Assembly (NCBI GenBank): GCA_038222915.1
Contig: JBBRHH010000424.1
Coordinates: 1 to 5,615, forward strand
Direction: 5' to 3'
Source of the DNA: JBBRHH01 sp038222915
Lineage (GTDB): Bacteria; Planctomycetota; Phycisphaerae; Tepidisphaerales; Tepidisphaeraceae
DNA length: 5,615 nucleotides
Made by a program: the position numbers and the translations under genes. Each line of letters begins with the position of its first letter. Position 1 is the stretch's first letter. Under the pieces are notes generated by a model. The model did not search any database, had not been told where the DNA came from, and saw only the letters and a program-made list of their open reading frames with translations. Shown piece after piece: positions 1-5,615 of this stretch.

Positions 1-1011
1 AGCCATCACAACACCATCCGCGGCAATGGCGCGGGACAGACCATTGCCATCATTGACGCGTACGACGCGCCGAACATCGCGGCCGATCTGCGCAAGTTCG
101 ACAAAGAATTCAATCTGCCGGACACCGACAATCACCGGAAATTTTCGTTAACGAAGGTGAAGATGGGCGGGCATGTATCGGTGGACGCCGGCTGGGCACA
201 GGAAATATCGCTCGACGTGGAGTGGGCCCATGCGATTGCTTCCCGGGCACACATCCTCCTCGTGGAGGCCAGGACGAGCAACACGTCGGATCTGCTCGAC
301 GCCATCGATTATGCCCGCAAACAGCCGGGAGTTGTCGCGGTCTCGATGAGCTGGGGTGGGAGTGAATTTCCGTACGAATCGGAATTTGATGCGCATCTGA
401 CCACGCCGCGCGGCCACATCGGCGGCTACCAGAAGCCCGGCGGAATTACCTTCGTCACCGCATCCGGCGATGATGGCGCGCCTTCGGGTTGGCCTGCTGT
501 TTCGCCAAACGTCGTGGCCGTCGCGGGTACAACGCTGAACGTCGACGCCCAGGGAAACTATGTAAGCGAGACGGGCTGGATCAACAGCGGCGGCGGCTTT
601 GGCCAATACGAAAATACGCATGCACCCGACGTCTCATTTGACGCCGATCCGAGTACCGGTTTTGCGATTTACGACTCGACGCCCGCCAATGGCGATGTCG
701 GCTGGGAGAGTGTCGGCGGCACGAGTGCCGGATCGCCCCAATGGGCTGCTCTGATTGCCATTGTCGATCAAGGCCGGGAGCTGAAGGGGATGAAATCGCT
801 GGACGGCCCGACGCAGACTCTCAACGCGATCTACAACATTCCCCAGAGCGATTTCCACGATATCACCCAGGGCTATAACGGTTATTTTGCGACGGTGGGA
901 TATGACCTGGTGACCGGGCGGGGGTCGCCGATCGCGGATCTAATCGTGCGCGACCTGATCAACCCAAAATACAGCAAGGCCCAGGTTTCCCTGGCTGCCA
1001 AGCTGCCCTGA
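1..1011 (+). CDS. Sedolisin (S53 family) serine-carboxyl peptidase, 5'-truncated by window edge
   Basis: The frame is open from base 1 to a TGA at 1009-1011, giving 336 visible residues; the true start and any signal peptide or prodomain lie left of the window. An internal GTG at 157 is not the start, because the catalytic fold begins before it (GQTIAIIDAYD near residues 13-23). Sedolisins are secreted endopeptidases, usually active at acid pH, with a Ser-Glu-Asp catalytic set. In fragment numbering, I see the Glu and Asp in QEISLD (E68, D72, the family's four-residue spacing), the oxyanion Asp in ASGDD (D157), and the nucleophile Ser in GGTSAGSP (S242). The calcium-site region near the C-terminus is present: FHDIT (D287-I288), then GYD (D302) and TGRGSP. 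The protein ends about 28 residues later with no extra domain. The only deviation is GGTSAG for the textbook SGTSAS, a variation I believe is common in bacterial members. Family assignment is firm; substrate is unknown. Confidence 0.93.
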   Translation, partial: SHHNTIRGNGAGQTIAIIDAYDAPNIAADLRKFDKEFNLPDTDNHRKFSLTKVKMGGHVSVDAGWAQEISLDVEWAHAIASRAHILLVEARTSNTSDLLDAIDYARKQPGVVAVSMSWGGSEFPYESEFDAHLTTPRGHIGGYQKPGGITFVTASGDDGAPSGWPAVSPNVVAVAGTTLNVDAQGNYVSETGWINSGGGFGQYENTHAPDVSFDADPSTGFAIYDSTPANGDVGWESVGGTSAGSPQWAALIAIVDQGRELKGMKSLDGPTQTLNAIYNIPQSDFHDITQGYNGYFATVGYDLVTGRGSPIADLIVRDLINPKYSKAQVSLAAKLP

Positions 1012-1035
1012 GTTCCGTCCGAACTGGGTTTTCTT
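1006..1035 (+). terminator. Probable intrinsic terminator of the sedolisin gene
   Basis: CCC (1006-1008) plus AGTTC (1011-1015) can pair with GAACTGGG (1021-1028), leaving a two-base bulge (1009-1010) and a CGTCC loop. TTTTCTT follows directly at 1029-1035. The stem includes the last codons and stop codon of the protease gene. The bulge and modest stem make it weaker than the terminator at 1367-1398, but the U-rich tail is in the right place, so the downstream small gene probably has its own promoter. Confidence 0.5.
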
Positions 1036-1049
1036 CCAAAATTCTTCGC

Positions 1050-1055
1050 AATAAT
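1050..1055 (+). promoter_or_regulatory. Possible -10 element for the small basic protein gene
   Basis: AATAAT matches the TATAAT consensus at five of six positions and lies in the short A/T-rich part of the 127-base gap between the two plus-strand genes. No convincing -35 hexamer sits 15-18 bases upstream; the region there is the T-run of the preceding terminator. If used, transcription would start near 1062 and give a leader of roughly 75 bases. This is a weak call based on one hexamer. Confidence 0.2.
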
Positions 1056-1086
1056 CCAATGTGGATGCGCGTATGTGTATGCAGTG

Positions 1087-1125
1087 GCGGAGATGTGGTT
1101 CTCCGCGAAACAGCATTCGCTTTTT
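1087..1125 (+). promoter_or_regulatory. Two overlapping leader hairpins upstream of the small gene, second followed by T5
   Basis: GCGGAGA (1087-1093) pairs perfectly with TCTCCGC (1100-1106) around a six-base loop. A second inverted repeat, GCGAA (1105-1109) with TTCGC (1116-1120), shares bases 1105-1106 with the first stem and is followed at once by TTTTT (1121-1125). The full-length stems therefore cannot both form, and the second resembles a weak terminator just before the ribosome binding site. This could be an attenuator-like or translation-controlling leader, but stems of five to seven pairs also occur by chance. No known riboswitch class is recognisable. Confidence 0.3.
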
Positions 1126-1126
1126 C

Positions 1127-1132
1127 GAGGAG
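1127..1132 (+). promoter_or_regulatory. Strong Shine-Dalgarno fixing the small gene's start
   Basis: GAGGAG lies six bases before the ATG at 1139. It is the best ribosome binding site in the window and decides the start in favour of 1139 over a GTG in the same frame at 1061, which has no such site and would put a charged, unrelated 26-residue extension before the signal peptide. Confidence 0.8.
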
Positions 1133-1138
1133 TATTAT

Positions 1139-1339
1139 ATGGTTCGGCTTAGGAAATTTGGGATTCTCGCGTTGATTTGCATCGCAGCGATGGTGATGCC
1201 AGCCCCGATGGCGTCTGCCGCAGGGCATGCGGGCAAGACAGTCGCAGCCGCGGCTGGGAAGACAAAGAAGGCCCACAAGGGCAAGCACCACGCGAAGAAA
1301 CATCACAAGAAGCACAAGAAGCACAAGAAAGCCGCTTAA
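1139..1339 (+). CDS. Small exported Lys/His-rich basic protein (Asr-like composition)
   Basis: This encodes 66 residues. Residues 1-27 look like a Sec signal peptide: MVRLRK as positive n-region, a hydrophobic stretch (about 8-20), and an Ala-Ser-Ala cleavage site at 25-27. The predicted mature 39-residue chain has 14 Lys and 8 His, no acidic residue and no Cys, and ends in a run of KKH/HKK units. It has no fold that I can name. The composition (Ala spacer then Lys/His pairs after a signal peptide) resembles enterobacterial acid-shock protein Asr, and many bacteria carry similar short unannotated proteins. Possible roles are periplasmic proton buffering, metal binding, or binding of anionic envelope polymers or DNA; none is shown by the sequence. 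A strong GAGGAG site and a dedicated terminator support a real, separately transcribed gene. Homology to Asr is not claimed, since low-complexity sequence converges easily. Confidence 0.82.
   Translation: MVRLRKFGILALICIAAMVMPAPMASAAGHAGKTVAAAAGKTKKAHKGKHHAKKHHKKHKKHKKAA
1304..1330 (+). repeat. Three 9-base tandem repeats encoding His-Lys-Lys
   Basis: CACAAGAAG occurs twice and is followed by a third copy, CACAAGAAA, with one silent difference. Together they encode HKKHKKHKK at residues 56-64 of the small basic protein. Nearly identical codons point to recent repeat expansion by slippage, so copy number may differ between strains. Confidence 0.85.
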
Positions 1340-1364
1340 TTTTCAAGCGCACTCAACAATTGCT

Positions 1365-2642
1365 TCAGGGCTGCCCACTTGGGCGGCCCTCTTTTATTGG
1401 TGCCGAAGCCGCAGCCTTTCCGGCGATGTAGCCGGTCGCCCAGGCCCATTGAAAATTGAATCCACCGATCCGGCCGTCGCAGTCCAGCATCTCGCCAACG
1501 AGGTAGAGGCCGGGAATTTTTCGCGAAGCCATCGTCCGATAATCGATCTCCTGCAGCGGCACACCGCCAGCCGTAACCTCGGCGTAATTCCAGCCGCGGT
1601 CGCGGAGAATCGGAAGCTGCAGCGCCGTCAGCGTGTGCGTAAGCTTACGCCGTGCCTCTCGTGAGATATGGGCAAGCGGAACGGTGCGATCGATCCCGGC
1701 GTGCGCGAGGAGTGTGTTCGAAAGGCGATCGGGGACCAGCCCGGACAAAAGCGAGGCCGCCGTTGCGCGTGGCCGGGCTTGCGTGTCGGCCAGCAACCTA
1801 TTCTCCACCGCTTCAAAAGTCTGCCCCGGCAAAAAATTACACCGCATCTCCGCCGTCGCGGTCGCATGGGCGATCACCCAATGCCGGCTCGCATCCATCA
1901 CCACCGGCCCGCTGATGCCAAAGTGCGTCCAGAGCAGGCTCTCGGTTCGCCGGTCGACGAGTTTCCCATTGGCGAATGTGGATAGCTCCGCCTCATGAGA
2001 TAATCCTGACAGCTGCGAATGAAAAAACCCGTCGTCCAGGATGAGTGGCACCAGCGCCGGATAGGTTGGCGTCACCGTGTGGCCAAGTCGGCGCACCATC
2101 TCCCAACCCGCACCGTCGCTGCCCGTTTTTGGAAGGGACAGGCCACCCGTCGCCATGATGAGCCGACGGCTCGCCAGTAGTCCCTGGCTGTGCTGAATCT
2201 TGAAAAGGCCGTCATCATTTAGTGGAGGAATGTCCTGTACACGGTGATCGGCCTGAAGGACGACGCCTAGCTCAGCACAGCGCGACAGGAGGGCGTTCAG
2301 GACTGTCCGCGCATTGTCGGTGGTTGGGAAGAGCTTTCCCGTTGGTTCTCGCTTCAACGTGACGCCAAGCGACTTGAACCATGCAACCGTCGCTTCTTCG
2401 TCGAACGCTGCCAGGACATTGCGAACAATGTTTTTGGAGCCGTTGTAATCTGATAGCTCGATCTGCTCGTGCGTCACATTGCAACGGCCGCCGCCGGCGA
2501 CGAGGATTTTCGCACCGATCGTCTTCGCTCCGTCGAGTAGTACGACACGTGTACGCGGCGCGGCGTCGTGCGCGGCAAAGATCGCGGCGGTCAGCCCGGC
2601 CGCCCCTGCTCCAACGATCGCAATGTCGCTCTCGGCTTGCAT
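1365..2642 (-). CDS. HI0933/BaiN-family NAD(P)/FAD-dependent oxidoreductase
   Basis: This encodes a cytoplasmic flavoprotein of 425 residues, a normal length for the HI0933/YhiN/BaiN family. It opens with an FAD Rossmann motif, GAGAAG (11-16), then AGGGRCNVTH (49-58), the family hallmark. ATGG (164-167) and THFGISGP (239-246) follow. The FAD-closing region comes near the end: VTAGGVPLQEID (356-367), GLYLVGEMLD (378-387) and GGFNFQWAWATG (393-404). The physiological reaction is unknown for most members; BaiN of gut clostridia is linked to bile-acid dehydroxylation, which should not be transferred here. I chose ATG 2642 because the Rossmann strand begins at residue 6, as in relatives. The frame stays open back to 2780, but that would overlap the divergent gene and add 46 non-conserved residues. 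No clear Shine-Dalgarno precedes 2642. About ten C-terminal residues lie past the conserved end and are largely encoded by the opposite strand's terminator hairpin. Confidence 0.92.
   Translation of the reverse strand: MQAESDIAIVGAGAAGLTAAIFAAHDAAPRTRVVLLDGAKTIGAKILVAGGGRCNVTHEQIELSDYNGSKNIVRNVLAAFDEEATVAWFKSLGVTLKREPTGKLFPTTDNARTVLNALLSRCAELGVVLQADHRVQDIPPLNDDGLFKIQHSQGLLASRRLIMATGGLSLPKTGSDGAGWEMVRRLGHTVTPTYPALVPLILDDGFFHSQLSGLSHEAELSTFANGKLVDRRTESLLWTHFGISGPVVMDASRHWVIAHATATAEMRCNFLPGQTFEAVENRLLADTQARPRATAASLLSGLVPDRLSNTLLAHAGIDRTVPLAHISREARRKLTHTLTALQLPILRDRGWNYAEVTAGGVPLQEIDYRTMASRKIPGLYLVGEMLDCDGRIGGFNFQWAWATGYIAGKAAASAPIKEGRPSGQP
1367..1398 (+). terminator. Strong intrinsic terminator after the small basic protein gene
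   Basis: AGGGCTGCCC (1367-1376) pairs with GGGCGGCCCT (1381-1390) through ten pairs, one of them G-U, around an ACTT loop. CTTTTATT follows at 1391-1398. It lies 27 bases after the stop codon at 1337-1339. The U-tract is only on the plus-strand side; in the opposite direction the stem is followed by mixed sequence, so it is not an obvious bidirectional terminator. It overlaps the 3' end of the convergent oxidoreductase gene. Confidence 0.85.
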
Positions 2643-2700
2643 GCCTGCAACAGTAGCATAAGAATGCGGTGACTCTATACGACCGGCGGATTGGATATCT
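2643..2700. promoter_or_regulatory. Divergent intergenic gap between oxidoreductase and glycosidase genes
   Basis: This 58-base gap must hold the 5' signals for both divergent genes, unless promoters lie inside the coding regions. Plus-strand TATACG (2676-2681) is a possible -10 but has no good -35. GGCGGA (2685-2690) sits ten bases before the glycosidase ATG and is a usable but loosely spaced Shine-Dalgarno. On the minus strand I see only TATGCT-like -10 sequence close to the start and no clear binding site. No operator palindrome stands out. The call rests mainly on gene arrangement. Confidence 0.35.
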
Positions 2701-4722
2701 ATGTTGAAACGATCACTGATAGCAGTAGCCTTGTTAACATTGCAGTGCCTGGAGGCTGGGGCACAGCAGAACCAGCCCATTGCGCTGTTGCCTGAAAACC
2801 CGCACTATTACCTCTTTCGCGGCAAGCCCACGATCCTCGTGACATCCGGTGAGCATTACGGGTCGGTTCTCAATGTCGACGTCGACTATGTGAAGTATCT
2901 GGACACGCTTGCAGCTGACGGGATGAACCTGACCCGCACTTTCAGCGGCGTCTATTGCGAGCCGCCTGGCGCGTTCAACATCACCCGCAATACGCTTGCC
3001 CCGGTAGTGGGAAAATATCTCGCGCCCTGGACACGCTCCGGCGAAAAATTTGACCTGAGCAAGTTTGACGATGCGTACTTCAAGCGGCTCAAGGATTTTG
3101 TCGCGCAGGCCGGCCGGCGCGGAATCGTCGTCGAACTCGTCTTGTTCTGCACGATGTACGACGACAGCCAGTGGAAGCTGAGTCCGATGAATGCCGCGAA
3201 CAATGTGAACAGCGTTGGAAAAGTGCGGAATACCGAAGTCTACACCATGGACAAAAGCGGCGGCCTTCTTCCATTCCAGGAAGCGCTTGTGCGCAAAATT
3301 TCCACAGAGCTAAAGGACTTCGACAACGTCTATTACGAAGTGTGCAACGAGCCATACTTTGCCGGCGTCACGCTTGACTGGCAGCATCACATGGCGGACG
3401 TGTTGTTTGAAGTCGAGAAGGTCCTCAAGGTCCCGCACCTGATCGCGCAGAACATCGCCAATGGCCGGGGCAAGGTTGACAACGTTTATCTGAGCATTTC
3501 GATTCTGAATTATCACTATGCCGAACCGGAAAGTGTTTCGCAGAACTACACGCTGGATCATCCGATCAACGACGACGAAACTGGCTTTCGCGGCACGTTC
3601 GACGCTACGTACGCGACGGAGGCATGGAACTTTTTTATGACTGGCGGCGCAGGCTATAGCGGATTGGACTATTCATTTGTTGCGGGTTTCGAAGACGGGA
3701 CCTTTCCCTATCCCATTACACAACCGGGCGCAGGCGGTCCGGGACTGCGGCGCCAACTGCGGATCTTGAAATCATTTTTCGAGACCTGTGAATTCTGGAA
3801 GCTTCGGCCGGACACTGGCGTGAAGGGCGCACAGGCGCTGGTCGAGTCGGGCAAACAATATCTGTTCCATCGAACACAGGATGCAGTTGCCTTCGATCTG
3901 CCGGCCGGCAGCTATCAGGTGCGATGGCTGGACGTTCACAGCGGCGAGTTCATCAAGACCGATCTGATCAATCACCTGGGCGGGATTGCCAAGCTGGACT
4001 TTGGCGGTGCGCAGGTGATTCAGGTGTTGGAAAAGGGACGGCCTGCGCCGGCTCTTGCAGTGGCGCCTACTCCGCCGCGTTCCAACGCGCAAGGCCAGAT
4101 ATTTGTGTGCGACGATGTCACGAAAGCCGTCGCAATTCAGAGCGATGATGGGAAACAGTCCCGCGTCAGCCGAGTCGCTCCGACAGGCGGTGCGAAGTCG
4201 GGCGAACAGGGCGCGATGATGCTCTCGGGCGGGGCATTTCTGGCGGATCTTGGATCGTGCCAGGCGCTTTTGCATCAGTGCCGCGAGAGCGGCCAATTCA
4301 CCATCGAGGCGGTCGTTGCTCCGGCCAACCTGGAGCAGCCGTCGCCGGCTTCGCTTGTTACATTTTCAACCGAAGGCCGCGGCCCCAATTTTTCGCTCAG
4401 CCAGGACAAAGATCAGCTCATGCTCGAGCTCCGCACGAGCACCAATCCAAAGGGAGCGCACGCGGCGCTCTGCAAAGTAACCGACAAGCCTCAGCACCTT
4501 GTGGTGACCTACAAGTCCGGTGAGCTGATCGCTTACCTGGACGGAAAACAGGCGGCCGTCGACACCATGGCGGGAGATCTGAAAAACTGGGAACCGGCGC
4601 GGTTGGTCTTCGGCAACAATTACGCGATGAAGGCCAAATGGAACGGCACGATTCGCAATGTGGCGATTTACGGCAAGTCGCTGACGGCGGAGGAAGCCGC
4701 GTCAAGATCGAAGCCACGCTGA
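2701..4722 (+). CDS. Exported DUF4038/GH5-like glycosidase with C-terminal LamG-like domain
   Basis: This encodes 673 residues. Residues 1-21 form a Sec signal peptide (MLKR, hydrophobic core, Ala-Gly-Ala at 19-21). Cys16 is not in a proper lipobox, so I do not call a lipoprotein. Residues about 30-365 look like a clan GH-A TIM barrel of the DUF4038/GH5-like kind: FRGKPTILVTSGEHYGS (39-55) for strand 1, GMNLTRTF (74-81), GIVVELVLF (141-149), YYEVCNEPYF (211-220) with the strand-4 Asn-Glu-Pro giving E217 as candidate acid/base, and NDDETGF (290-296) giving E293 as candidate nucleophile, then AWNFFMTGGAGYSG (308-321). Residues about 375-447 form a small beta domain resembling the collagen-binding-like module that often follows DUF4038. 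After a Pro/Ala linker (448-460), residues about 500-665 look LamG-like (FTIEAVVAP, LVVTYKSGELIAYLDGK, IRNVAIYGKSL). It probably cleaves a polysaccharide outside the cytoplasm; substrate is unknown. Nearby genes give no sugar-pathway context. Confidence 0.82.
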   Translation: MLKRSLIAVALLTLQCLEAGAQQNQPIALLPENPHYYLFRGKPTILVTSGEHYGSVLNVDVDYVKYLDTLAADGMNLTRTFSGVYCEPPGAFNITRNTLAPVVGKYLAPWTRSGEKFDLSKFDDAYFKRLKDFVAQAGRRGIVVELVLFCTMYDDSQWKLSPMNAANNVNSVGKVRNTEVYTMDKSGGLLPFQEALVRKISTELKDFDNVYYEVCNEPYFAGVTLDWQHHMADVLFEVEKVLKVPHLIAQNIANGRGKVDNVYLSISILNYHYAEPESVSQNYTLDHPINDDETGFRGTFDATYATEAWNFFMTGGAGYSGLDYSFVAGFEDGTFPYPITQPGAGGPGLRRQLRILKSFFETCEFWKLRPDTGVKGAQALVESGKQYLFHRTQDAVAFDLPAGSYQVRWLDVHSGEFIKTDLINHLGGIAKLDFGGAQVIQVLEKGRPAPALAVAPTPPRSNAQGQIFVCDDVTKAVAIQSDDGKQSRVSRVAPTGGAKSGEQGAMMLSGGAFLADLGSCQALLHQCRESGQFTIEAVVAPANLEQPSPASLVTFSTEGRGPNFSLSQDKDQLMLELRTSTNPKGAHAALCKVTDKPQHLVVTYKSGELIAYLDGKQAAVDTMAGDLKNWEPARLVFGNNYAMKAKWNGTIRNVAIYGKSLTAEEAASRSKPR

Positions 4723-4727
4723 GAAAT

Positions 4728-4751
4728 TAAACCGCCGAAACTAAACCGCCG
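4728..4751. repeat. 10-base direct repeat at the convergent gene junction
   Basis: TAAACCGCCG occurs at 4728-4737 and again at 4742-4751, four bases apart. The first copy fills most of the 18-base gap between the stop codons; the second overlaps the transglutaminase-like gene's stop and final codons. It looks like a small local duplication. No good hairpin with a T-run is present for either gene, so termination here is unexplained. Confidence 0.6.
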
Positions 4752-5571
4752 GCGACAACGCCGATTCGTTCACTTCGTCGGTCCAGACCTCGAACTTGTC
4801 GAGCCGCGTCGGTCCGAACGAAGTCGTCAGCGCCACATCCACTGCATCCCGCCCCCGGGCCATCAGCACTCGGCCGATGCGCGGCATATTGTGACGCGCA
4901 TCCCACGTATACCAGCGGCCGTCCAGGTAGACTTCAAACCAGGCACTGAAGTCCATCGCCGCGGGCGACGGCGGCACGCCAATGTCACCCAGATATCCTG
5001 TGGCATAGCGGGCGGGGATGTTCATCGCGCGGCACAGCGTGATCGCCAGATGCATGAAATCGCGGCAGACGCCGCGGCGATCGTTGTAAACATCAAAGGC
5101 CGTTTTGGTTGGCGATGCGAACGCGTATCCGAACTGCACGTGGTTGTGCGTCCAATCGACAATCGCCTTTACGCGTGACCATCCGGGCGGCGTGGTGCCA
5201 AAAAGGTTCCAGGCGATCTGGCTCATTCGATCCACTTCGCAATAGCGACTGCCCAGCAGGAATGGGATCACGTCATTGGGAAGCTGTTCCAGCGGCAGTT
5301 GCTGGGCGTATGGATTCACCTCATCGATTGCGCCGGTGTCATGAACGATCGAATCGTTCCACAGCCGCAACTTCCCCGCCGGCGCGACGATTCGGCCAAC
5401 GCGATTGCCGAAATTATCAATGTAATCACTGATCGGCACGAATGGGTCAATGCGAAGCCGGCCGGGCTTCATCACCGTTGAATCGCGTGAGGGATGCGTA
5501 TAGAGCATGAGCAGCATCGGCGTTGCAACTGGAACGTCGAACACCAACTCATAACCGATTTTAATTAACAT
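4741..5571 (-). CDS. Transglutaminase-like family protein (stand-alone bacterial type)
   Basis: This encodes 276 residues, close to the usual size of these stand-alone cytoplasmic-looking proteins; no signal peptide is visible. Residues 1-110 form the beta-rich N-terminal part typical of bacterial transglutaminase-like proteins (GYELVFDVP, LMLYTHPSRD, FGNRVGRIVAPAG, FLLGSRYCEVD). The core follows: GVCRDFMHLAITLCRAMNIP (167-186) with candidate nucleophile C169, RYATGYLGDIGVP (188-200), then MDFSAWFEVYLDGRWYTWDA (206-225), with D224 at the expected Asp position. The usual catalytic His of the core (HAW in most relatives) is Ser209 here. RHNMPRIGRVLMARGRDAVD (226-245) follows and supplies nearby H227. 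Such proteins are thought to be peptidases or amidases rather than cross-linkers; the reaction is unknown. ATG 5571 fits the conserved N-terminus, though no Shine-Dalgarno is evident in the 44 bases visible upstream. It is convergent with the glycosidase gene and not an operon partner of anything seen. Confidence 0.9.
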   Translation of the reverse strand: MLIKIGYELVFDVPVATPMLLMLYTHPSRDSTVMKPGRLRIDPFVPISDYIDNFGNRVGRIVAPAGKLRLWNDSIVHDTGAIDEVNPYAQQLPLEQLPNDVIPFLLGSRYCEVDRMSQIAWNLFGTTPPGWSRVKAIVDWTHNHVQFGYAFASPTKTAFDVYNDRRGVCRDFMHLAITLCRAMNIPARYATGYLGDIGVPPSPAAMDFSAWFEVYLDGRWYTWDARHNMPRIGRVLMARGRDAVDVALTTSFGPTRLDKFEVWTDEVNESALSPAV

Positions 5572-5615
5572 GGTGTAATGTCGCGCACAGACGCGTCCGT
5601 TAAGGCGGTTGTTGG

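Noticed and set aside
148..621. 157-residue open frame on the minus strand
   Set aside because: It is antisense to the sedolisin catalytic domain, has no recognisable motif, and is a shadow of a GC-rich coding frame.
1061..1138. Upstream GTG extension of the small basic protein to 92 residues
   Set aside because: The extension has no Shine-Dalgarno, is charged and Cys/Arg-rich, and would bury a clear signal peptide that starts at 1139 behind a strong GAGGAG site.
1227..1664. 145-residue plus-strand frame running from the small gene into the oxidoreductase region
   Set aside because: It is an out-of-frame reading of the Lys/His codons followed by antisense of a well-supported gene, and it crosses a strong terminator.
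2643..2780. 46-residue N-terminal extension of the BaiN-like oxidoreductase
   Set aside because: It would overlap the first 80 bases of the divergent glycosidase gene and precedes the Rossmann strand, which in this family starts within a few residues of the N-terminus.
3772..4296. 174-residue open frame on the minus strand
   Set aside because: It is antisense to the glycosidase gene, Arg/Ala/Leu-rich without a motif, and typical of a shadow frame.
4750..4763. CGGCG-ACAA-CGCCG hairpin as terminator of the transglutaminase-like gene
   Set aside because: The stem is only five pairs, lies inside the coding end, and is not followed by a proper T-run on either strand.
1..5615. Defence system, prophage, transposon or CRISPR locus
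   Set aside because: No transposase, integrase, nuclease, repeat-spacer array or terminal inverted repeats are visible; all five genes look like ordinary chromosomal genes in separate transcription units.

Overview
This window is ordinary bacterial chromosome from a moderately GC-rich, probably Gram-negative bacterium. It holds five protein genes and no RNA gene, CRISPR array, transposase or integrase that I can see. The mix of a secreted sedolisin protease, an exported multidomain glycosidase-like protein with a LamG-type end, a HI0933/BaiN flavoprotein and a stand-alone bacterial transglutaminase-like protein is what I would expect from soil or freshwater polymer degraders such as Verrucomicrobiota, Acidobacteriota or Planctomycetota. 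A proteobacterium is not excluded. The phylum is an inference from gene content, not something the sequence proves.

Layout: (1) 1-1011, plus strand, is the catalytic domain of a sedolisin (peptidase family S53), entering from the left edge without its start. A probable intrinsic terminator lies over its stop codon. (2) 1012-1138 is a non-coding leader with two overlapping small hairpins and a strong Shine-Dalgarno. (3) 1139-1339, plus strand, is a 66-residue exported protein, extremely rich in Lys and His, not in any family I can name with certainty but similar in composition to enterobacterial acid-shock protein Asr. It is closed by a strong terminator at 1367-1398. (4) 1365-2642, minus strand, is a HI0933/BaiN-type FAD-dependent oxidoreductase. 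Its last codons lie inside that terminator hairpin. (5) 2643-2700 is a 58-base divergent gap. (6) 2701-4722, plus strand, is an exported protein with a DUF4038/GH5-like TIM barrel, a small beta domain and a LamG-like domain. (7) 4741-5571, minus strand, is a transglutaminase-like cysteine-protease-fold protein, convergent with the glycosidase and separated from it by only 18 bases.

The genes alternate in strand and carry their own terminators, so there is no operon and no single pathway joins them. Three products (protease, Lys/His-rich peptide, glycosidase) carry export signals or belong to exported families, so an extracytoplasmic degradative lifestyle is the only common theme. The most interesting speculation is that the Lys/His-rich exported peptide next to an acid-type protease reflects life at low pH.
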